DNA from: an uncultured Micrococcales bacterium
Lineage (GTDB): Bacteria > Actinomycetota > Actinomycetes > Actinomycetales > Microbacteriaceae
Length of the DNA stretch: 9,458 nucleotides
Direction: 5' to 3'
NCBI GenBank assembly: GCA_903831585.1
Contig: CAIKYE010000276.1
Coordinates: 1-9,458, forward strand
A model generated the notes under the pieces. It did not search any database. It was not told the origin of the DNA and was given only the letters and a program-made list of their open reading frames with translations. The position numbers and the translations under genes are program-made. Shown one piece after another: positions 6,110 through 9,458 of the stretch (the first letter of the stretch is position 1; every line of letters begins with the position of its first letter).

Positions 6110-6194
6110 GCGGGAGTGGCGAAATTGGCAGACGCACTGGATTTAGGTTCCAGCGCCGCGAGGTGTAGGGGTTCAAGTCCCCTCTCCCGCACCA
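6110..6194 (+). tRNA. tRNA-Leu (anticodon UAG)
   Basis: A complete 85-base gene including an encoded CCA (6192-6194, after discriminator A 6191). The acceptor stem GCGGGAG pairs with CTCCCGC. The anticodon stem-loop is CTGGA-TTTAGGT-TCCAG with anticodon TAG at 6144-6146, which reads CUA and probably other CUN codons. A long variable arm (about 6153-6166) marks it as class II, as expected for leucine. The T-arm is AGGGG-TTCAAGT-CCCCT. No integrase or duplicated 3' end is nearby, so it does not appear to be a used attachment site. A strong hairpin ends the transcript four bases downstream. Confidence 0.96.
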
Positions 6195-6197
6195 ACG

Positions 6198-6230
6198 AAA
6201 AAACCGGTTGTCATTGACAACCGGTTTTTT
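6198..6230. terminator. Perfect bidirectional terminator between tRNA-Leu and the S8 protease
   Basis: Two 15-base arms (6198-6212 and 6216-6230) are exact reverse complements around the 3-base loop ATT. The core is CCGGTTGTC and each strand ends in six Ts. It starts four bases after the tRNA and ten bases beyond the stop of the convergent protease gene, so one element can stop both transcripts. Confidence 0.92.
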
Positions 6231-6240
6231 GCTTAACTTC

Positions 6241-8313
6241 TTACTTTTGCGATAGCAGCAGCTCTACGGCGCCTCCGGCATTCACAATTCCGATTCCACA
6301 CATTCCAGTAGTTGAGGTGGCGCACTGTCCGCCAGGCTTGAACGGTTTCACGGTTTTGCTCAAGATTGCCCAGGCTTCGTCAAAAGTTATAGTCGGCTTG
6401 ATCGAATAGAGCAAAGCAACTATGCCCGAAACCACAGGCGCGGCCATAGAGGTCCCCTCTTCAATTGCATAGGTTGGGCTACCTGGCTTTGACTGTCCGT
6501 CGTTGAATGTTGAAAGCAGTTGTCCCTCGGTTTTGGCTGGCGTCTGCGACTGATCGCGATCGTCGCCACCGGGAGCAGAAATATCAACGCCTACGCCCTG
6601 AGCGTTTGGCATTGTGTAGTTCGAGTACCAAGCGCGGTCACCACTGAAGCCCGTTGCTCCTACGTTGATAGTTGGAAAACAGTTGCCCGGATACGAGTAG
6701 CGGGCATCCGTGTTGAAGTTACCAGCGGCCGAAATCGAAGTCACTCCAGCTGCTTTGGCTGCTTTGAGTGCCTGACCCGTGCTGCCTAAGCGACCACCGC
6801 TTGCTATGTCATCGCAAATTGAAACTCCAGAGGTTCCCATCGACATGTTGATCACCTTGGCCGGCGTCGGATTGATTGGAACTCCGGGAACAGATAAACC
6901 AGCCGCCCAGTTGATTGCGGCAATAAGGTCGGCCGAGGTTCCACCGTCTGTGCCCATGGCGCGAACCGGTTGAATCAAAACATTCGGCGCCACACCAGTG
7001 ATGCCAATTGTGTTCGAAGCTGCAGCGATGATTCCAGCGACGTGAGTACCATGCCAAGAGCTCTCGACAAAGTTGCCGCGCGAATCTGTATAGAAGTCAC
7101 CGGGATCCGATGGGTCGGCATCCCAGCCGTCGCCATCATTAGAGCGGGTTTTGTTGCTCACGAAGTCGTAACCAGACACCAACTGAGAGTCGAGATCTGG
7201 GTGCGAAGTTATTCCGCTGTCTAGCACTGCAACCACAACTGATTTGCTACCGCGTGTGTATTTCCAAGCCGTTGGAAGGTTGATTCCGTATTCGGCAAAC
7301 AGGTGCCATTGGCTTGAGTAGTACTCGTCGGCCGGTTTGAATTCGGTAACTGCGCTTGTTGAGCCACGGGTATTGGTGGCAACCAGCGCAAGTTTGTAAT
7401 TCACGCCAGCAGATAATCCAGTGAATGCACAAGTGTTTGAAATCGTTGTGCAAGTTGCGCTAGGCAAACCTTCGGCCGATGCGGTTGCCAAATAAGTTAC
7501 AGGCAGTCCACCTTGCTGAGCGAGGCTCTGCTGAATCCATGAGGGGTTCAGCACGCTGGTGACCACATTGCCACCTGCAAGGATTGGTGCTTGTGGAGCT
7601 GTGGTTGGGCGCATTGTGACAACGGCCGATGCGGTTCCAGCTTTAGACGCGGTCTTAAGAGTGGTGACCGCTTTTACGCGAAAAGAGTATTTGGTTCCGG
7701 CTTCGAGCGCTGTGTTCATTGTGTAACTAAGTGCGGTGCCGCGCTTGATTGCCGTCCAACTGGTTCCGTTCGTCGAAGAGTATTCGACGATGTAGCCTGT
7801 GACCTTCGCCCCGAAGAGACTCTTCGGAGCCTTCCAGGTGAGTCGAACGCTTGCAGTCGTCGGGGTGGCCTTGTTGAAAGCGTCGACCGCCTTGAGCGAC
7901 TGCACGGCCGAGGCAGCTTTGATTGCGGCTAGAGCGGCACTGCCGCCAACACTAAGACTGGCCGCAGAAAAGTTGTGATTTATTGAAACGAACTCGACGC
8001 GAGGATCTTGCTGAAGCGCTTCGGCGATATCGCGAGCCTGAGTTATCGGAAGGTTGTCGGTGAAATCTGCCGTGAATAGATTGTCGCCGAGCGCGTGACC
8101 AAAGGTTAGGGCTACTTTTGCAGCATTCGAGCCGGTGGCTAGACCATCGGCAGCGACCGTGTCGACGCCTTCGCGGTACTTGATGATTAGACCAGCGGCG
8201 GTGCCCGTTTCAACGAGATCTGAGTTTGACTGGCTAGCGGTAGCGGGTGCAATTAGCCCGATTGACGAGACCAATGCCAGCAGCAAAGCGGCTACCCCAC
8301 GAAAACGCTTCAT
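6241..8313 (-). CDS. Secreted subtilisin-like (S8) serine protease with two Fn3 domains
   Basis: A 690-residue exported protease. Residues 1-27 are a Sec signal peptide (MKRFRG, hydrophobic core, APATAS). An inhibitor-I9-like propeptide (about 40-115) includes GLIIKYREGV and RDIAEALQQDPRVEFVSIN. Two fibronectin type III domains follow (about 145-235, with VTGYIVEYSSTNGTSW and TKYSFRVKA; and about 236-326, with VNYKLALVATNTRGS). The S8 domain spans about 335-688 with the full catalytic set: Asp365 (VAVLDSGI), His421 (HGTHVAGI), oxyanion Asn532 (SAAGN) and Ser622 (EGTSMAAP). Six cysteines outside the leader (288/295, 500/545, 664/672) could form three disulfides. It ends without an LPXTG or membrane anchor, so release is expected. 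ATG 8313 gives a clean leader and fits a leaderless promoter. Natural substrate unknown. Confidence 0.95.
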   Translation of the reverse strand: MKRFRGVAALLLALVSSIGLIAPATASQSNSDLVETGTAAGLIIKYREGVDTVAADGLATGSNAAKVALTFGHALGDNLFTADFTDNLPITQARDIAEALQQDPRVEFVSINHNFSAASLSVGGSAALAAIKAASAVQSLKAVDAFNKATPTTASVRLTWKAPKSLFGAKVTGYIVEYSSTNGTSWTAIKRGTALSYTMNTALEAGTKYSFRVKAVTTLKTASKAGTASAVVTMRPTTAPQAPILAGGNVVTSVLNPSWIQQSLAQQGGLPVTYLATASAEGLPSATCTTISNTCAFTGLSAGVNYKLALVATNTRGSTSAVTEFKPADEYYSSQWHLFAEYGINLPTAWKYTRGSKSVVVAVLDSGITSHPDLDSQLVSGYDFVSNKTRSNDGDGWDADPSDPGDFYTDSRGNFVESSWHGTHVAGIIAAASNTIGITGVAPNVLIQPVRAMGTDGGTSADLIAAINWAAGLSVPGVPINPTPAKVINMSMGTSGVSICDDIASGGRLGSTGQALKAAKAAGVTSISAAGNFNTDARYSYPGNCFPTINVGATGFSGDRAWYSNYTMPNAQGVGVDISAPGGDDRDQSQTPAKTEGQLLSTFNDGQSKPGSPTYAIEEGTSMAAPVVSGIVALLYSIKPTITFDEAWAILSKTVKPFKPGGQCATSTTGMCGIGIVNAGGAVELLLSQK

Positions 8314-8319
8314 AGAGCA

Positions 8320-8325
8320 AGCCTA
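8320..8325 (-). promoter_or_regulatory. -10 box of a probable leaderless promoter for the S8 protease
   Basis: On the minus strand TAGGCT (TANNNT type) is followed by six bases (TGCTCT) and the ATG at 8313. No Shine-Dalgarno-like purine run lies in the upstream 40 bases, so the transcript probably begins at the start codon. A -35 box is not clear. The region between this gene and the GNAT stop is only 39 bases. Confidence 0.5.
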
Positions 8326-8352
8326 AGCGCGGGTTCTGTGAAAAACCTGAGG

Positions 8353-8928
8353 TTAGATGCTCTTCTGCATCAAGACGGTACCGAGCCAGCGGCCGAACTT
8401 GAAACCGACCTTGCCAAGGTGCCCCTGGTGCTTGAAACCGAAGCTCTCGTGCAGGGCGATTGACGACTCTGCACCTTTGTCTGAGATGACGGCAACAATC
8501 TCTTTTACGCCGGCCGCTTTGCTCTGATCGATTAGCTCTTGAAGAAGTTTGGTGCCTACCCGCTTGCCGGTTGCCGCGGGACGAAGGTAGATGCTGTTCT
8601 CAACCGTGCGACGGTAAGCCGCCTTTTGACGCCACGGTGCAACATAGGCGAATCCGAGAATTTGCTTCGAGTCGGTTTCGGCAACGATGAACGGCAAACC
8701 AAGACCCTGAATCCAGTGAAACTTGGTTTCCCAATCGGCGTTGGTCATGGCCTCGAGATCAAAAGTCACAACGCTGTTTGCGATGTAGTAGTTGTATATC
8801 TCGGTTACCGAAACAAGGTCGTCAACTAGTGCGGCACGAATGCTAACTTCGGTCGGGCGCTTTTGCTCTTCGCCTTTTGCGCGAAGCTTGCGAACAAGCC
8901 TCCAGCGCGATTCAGAGTCGAGAGCCAT
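8353..8928 (-). CDS. GNAT-family N-acetyltransferase, phosphinothricin acetyltransferase type
   Basis: A 191-residue cytoplasmic acetyl-CoA-dependent N-acetyltransferase. From residue 28 the GNAT fold is clear: VSIRAALVDDLVSVTEIYNYY (28-48), PFIVAE (79-84), AYRRTVENSIYLRP (104-117), the acetyl-CoA loop ATGKRVGTKLL (119-129), ASI-like SSIALHESFGF (155-165) and the C-terminal GKVGFKFGRWLGTVLMQ (172-188). This set is characteristic of the PAT/bar group, whose members acetylate phosphinothricin, methionine sulfoximine or sulfone, or other small amines; which one cannot be told here. A 27-residue charged N-terminal extension precedes the usual start. ATG 8928 has AAGGA (8935-8939) six bases upstream, so the extension is probably translated. 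It lies 25 bases after ung on the same strand, consistent with one transcript. Confidence 0.88.
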   Translation of the reverse strand: MALDSESRWRLVRKLRAKGEEQKRPTEVSIRAALVDDLVSVTEIYNYYIANSVVTFDLEAMTNADWETKFHWIQGLGLPFIVAETDSKQILGFAYVAPWRQKAAYRRTVENSIYLRPAATGKRVGTKLLQELIDQSKAAGVKEIVAVISDKGAESSIALHESFGFKHQGHLGKVGFKFGRWLGTVLMQKSI

Positions 8929-8953
8929 CGAGAATCCTTTTTTCGAACGACAT

Positions 8954-9458
8954 TTAACAAGACCAATCTATCGGCTGTTCGCCGACGAACTTAAGGGCTT
9001 CATTGGTTTTCGAATAAGGCTTCGAACCGAAGAAACCGCGGCGGGCCGAAAGCGGGCTCGGATGCGCGCTCGAAACAACCTGCACATCGGCCAGCAACCG
9101 TTGCAGCGCCATGGCTTCGTTGCCCCACAAAATTGCAACCAGTTTTCTGCCGCGAGCGCGATTCAGAACCGAGATTGCCGCATCTGTGAACCTCGCCCAA
9201 CCTGCATCGAAGTGGGCGGCCGATGTGCCAGAAGAAGTAGTCAGGTGACGATTCAGCAACATTACGCCCTGGCTCGACCAACGCTGCAGATCGCCACCGA
9301 TCGAAACGTCTTTGCCAAGGTCATCGCGCAATTCGCGCATCATGTTCTGCAAGCTTCTCGGCAGCGGGCTAACCTCGGGCGCAACCGCAAACGACAGGCC
9401 AATTGCGTGACCCGGCCCCGGATACGGGTCTTGCCCGACCAACAGGACTCGAACCGAA
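8954..9458 (-). CDS. ung: Uracil-DNA glycosylase, family 1 (5' end outside the window)
   Basis: The frame is open to the window edge: residues SVRVL precede the TTG at 9442, so that codon is internal and about 55-60 N-terminal residues lie outside. The 167 visible residues carry the water-activating loop GQDPYPGPGHAIGLSFAV (catalytic Asp in GQDPY), QGVMLLN, AILWGNEA and the DNA-intercalation loop HPSPLSARRGFFGSKPYSKTNE, ending in PIDW. The enzyme removes uracil from DNA, the first step of base excision repair after cytosine deamination or dUMP misincorporation. Pro in place of His in GQDPYP is usual for actinobacterial UNG. One small oddity is NRHLTT where LNxxLTV is more common. It is followed after 25 bases by the GNAT gene. 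Confidence 0.95.
   Translation of the reverse strand, partial: SVRVLLVGQDPYPGPGHAIGLSFAVAPEVSPLPRSLQNMMRELRDDLGKDVSIGGDLQRWSSQGVMLLNRHLTTSSGTSAAHFDAGWARFTDAAISVLNRARGRKLVAILWGNEAMALQRLLADVQVVSSAHPSPLSARRGFFGSKPYSKTNEALKFVGEQPIDWSC

Noticed and set aside
6110..6230. tRNA-Leu as a phage or island attachment site
   Set aside because: No integrase, no repeat of the tRNA 3' end, and ordinary genes on both sides.
6809..7057. Minus-strand 82-codon frame inside the protease
   Set aside because: Out-of-frame shadow of the catalytic domain; composition (many Trp, His, Cys, Arg) is not protein-like.
7591..7932. Plus-strand 113-codon frame opposite the protease
   Set aside because: It is antisense to the Fn3 region, rich in Cys and Arg, with no ribosome site or family pattern.
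8337..8356. Possible terminator after the GNAT gene (AACC-TCA-GGTT plus T run, minus strand)
   Set aside because: Only a 4-bp stem; too weak to call, although the T run is real. Transcription may continue into the protease gene.
9000..9281. Minus-strand 93-codon frame inside ung
   Set aside because: It is an out-of-frame shadow of ung, which has clear conserved motifs throughout.

Overview
The window looks like the chromosome of a high-G+C Gram-positive (Actinomycetota), most likely a small-genome member of the Microbacteriaceae with only moderate G+C. The grounds are the gene forms: a uracil-DNA glycosylase with the motif GQDPYPGPGHA, a CpaF/TadA ATPase with NSGLPGLCTIHANS, a tad locus made of several tiny TadE-like genes, and start codons placed directly downstream of -10 boxes. 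The genus is inferred; no ribosomal marker is present.

Layout. (1) 1-335, plus strand: C-terminal end of a major facilitator transporter. (2) 360-2372, plus strand: secreted GH13 alpha-amylase-type enzyme, probably read from a leaderless promoter, followed by a nested hairpin at 2385-2433. (3) 2383-6018, minus strand: seven tightly packed or overlapping genes forming a compact Tad (Flp-type) pilus locus, in transcription order tadA ATPase, tadB-like and tadC-like membrane platform proteins, a 51-residue pilin candidate not obvious from standard ORF calling, and three TadE-like pseudopilin candidates. (4) 6110-6194, plus strand: tRNA-Leu(UAG), divergent from tadA, ending in a perfect bidirectional hairpin. 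(5) 6241-8313, minus strand: secreted subtilisin-like (S8) protease whose propeptide is separated from the catalytic domain by two fibronectin type III domains; again apparently leaderless. (6) 8353-9458, minus strand: a two-gene unit of ung (running off the window edge) and a PAT/bar-type GNAT acetyltransferase.

How the genes may work together. The Tad genes should build a thin surface filament: the ATPase powers the TadB/TadC platform, which extrudes a small pilin, while the TadE-like proteins act as minor subunits. The flanking genes encode two exported polymer-degrading enzymes (alpha-glucan and protein). A role in attaching to and feeding on particles is possible, but this is inference from neighbourhood only. 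The most interesting points are the TadE gene with no canonical start codon before its conserved N-terminal motif, the repeated dual-frame junction sequence between successive pseudopilin genes, the paired cysteines in all three, and the unusual protease architecture. No CRISPR array, insertion sequence, integrase or prophage gene was seen, and no gap longer than about 90 bases lacks a gene.
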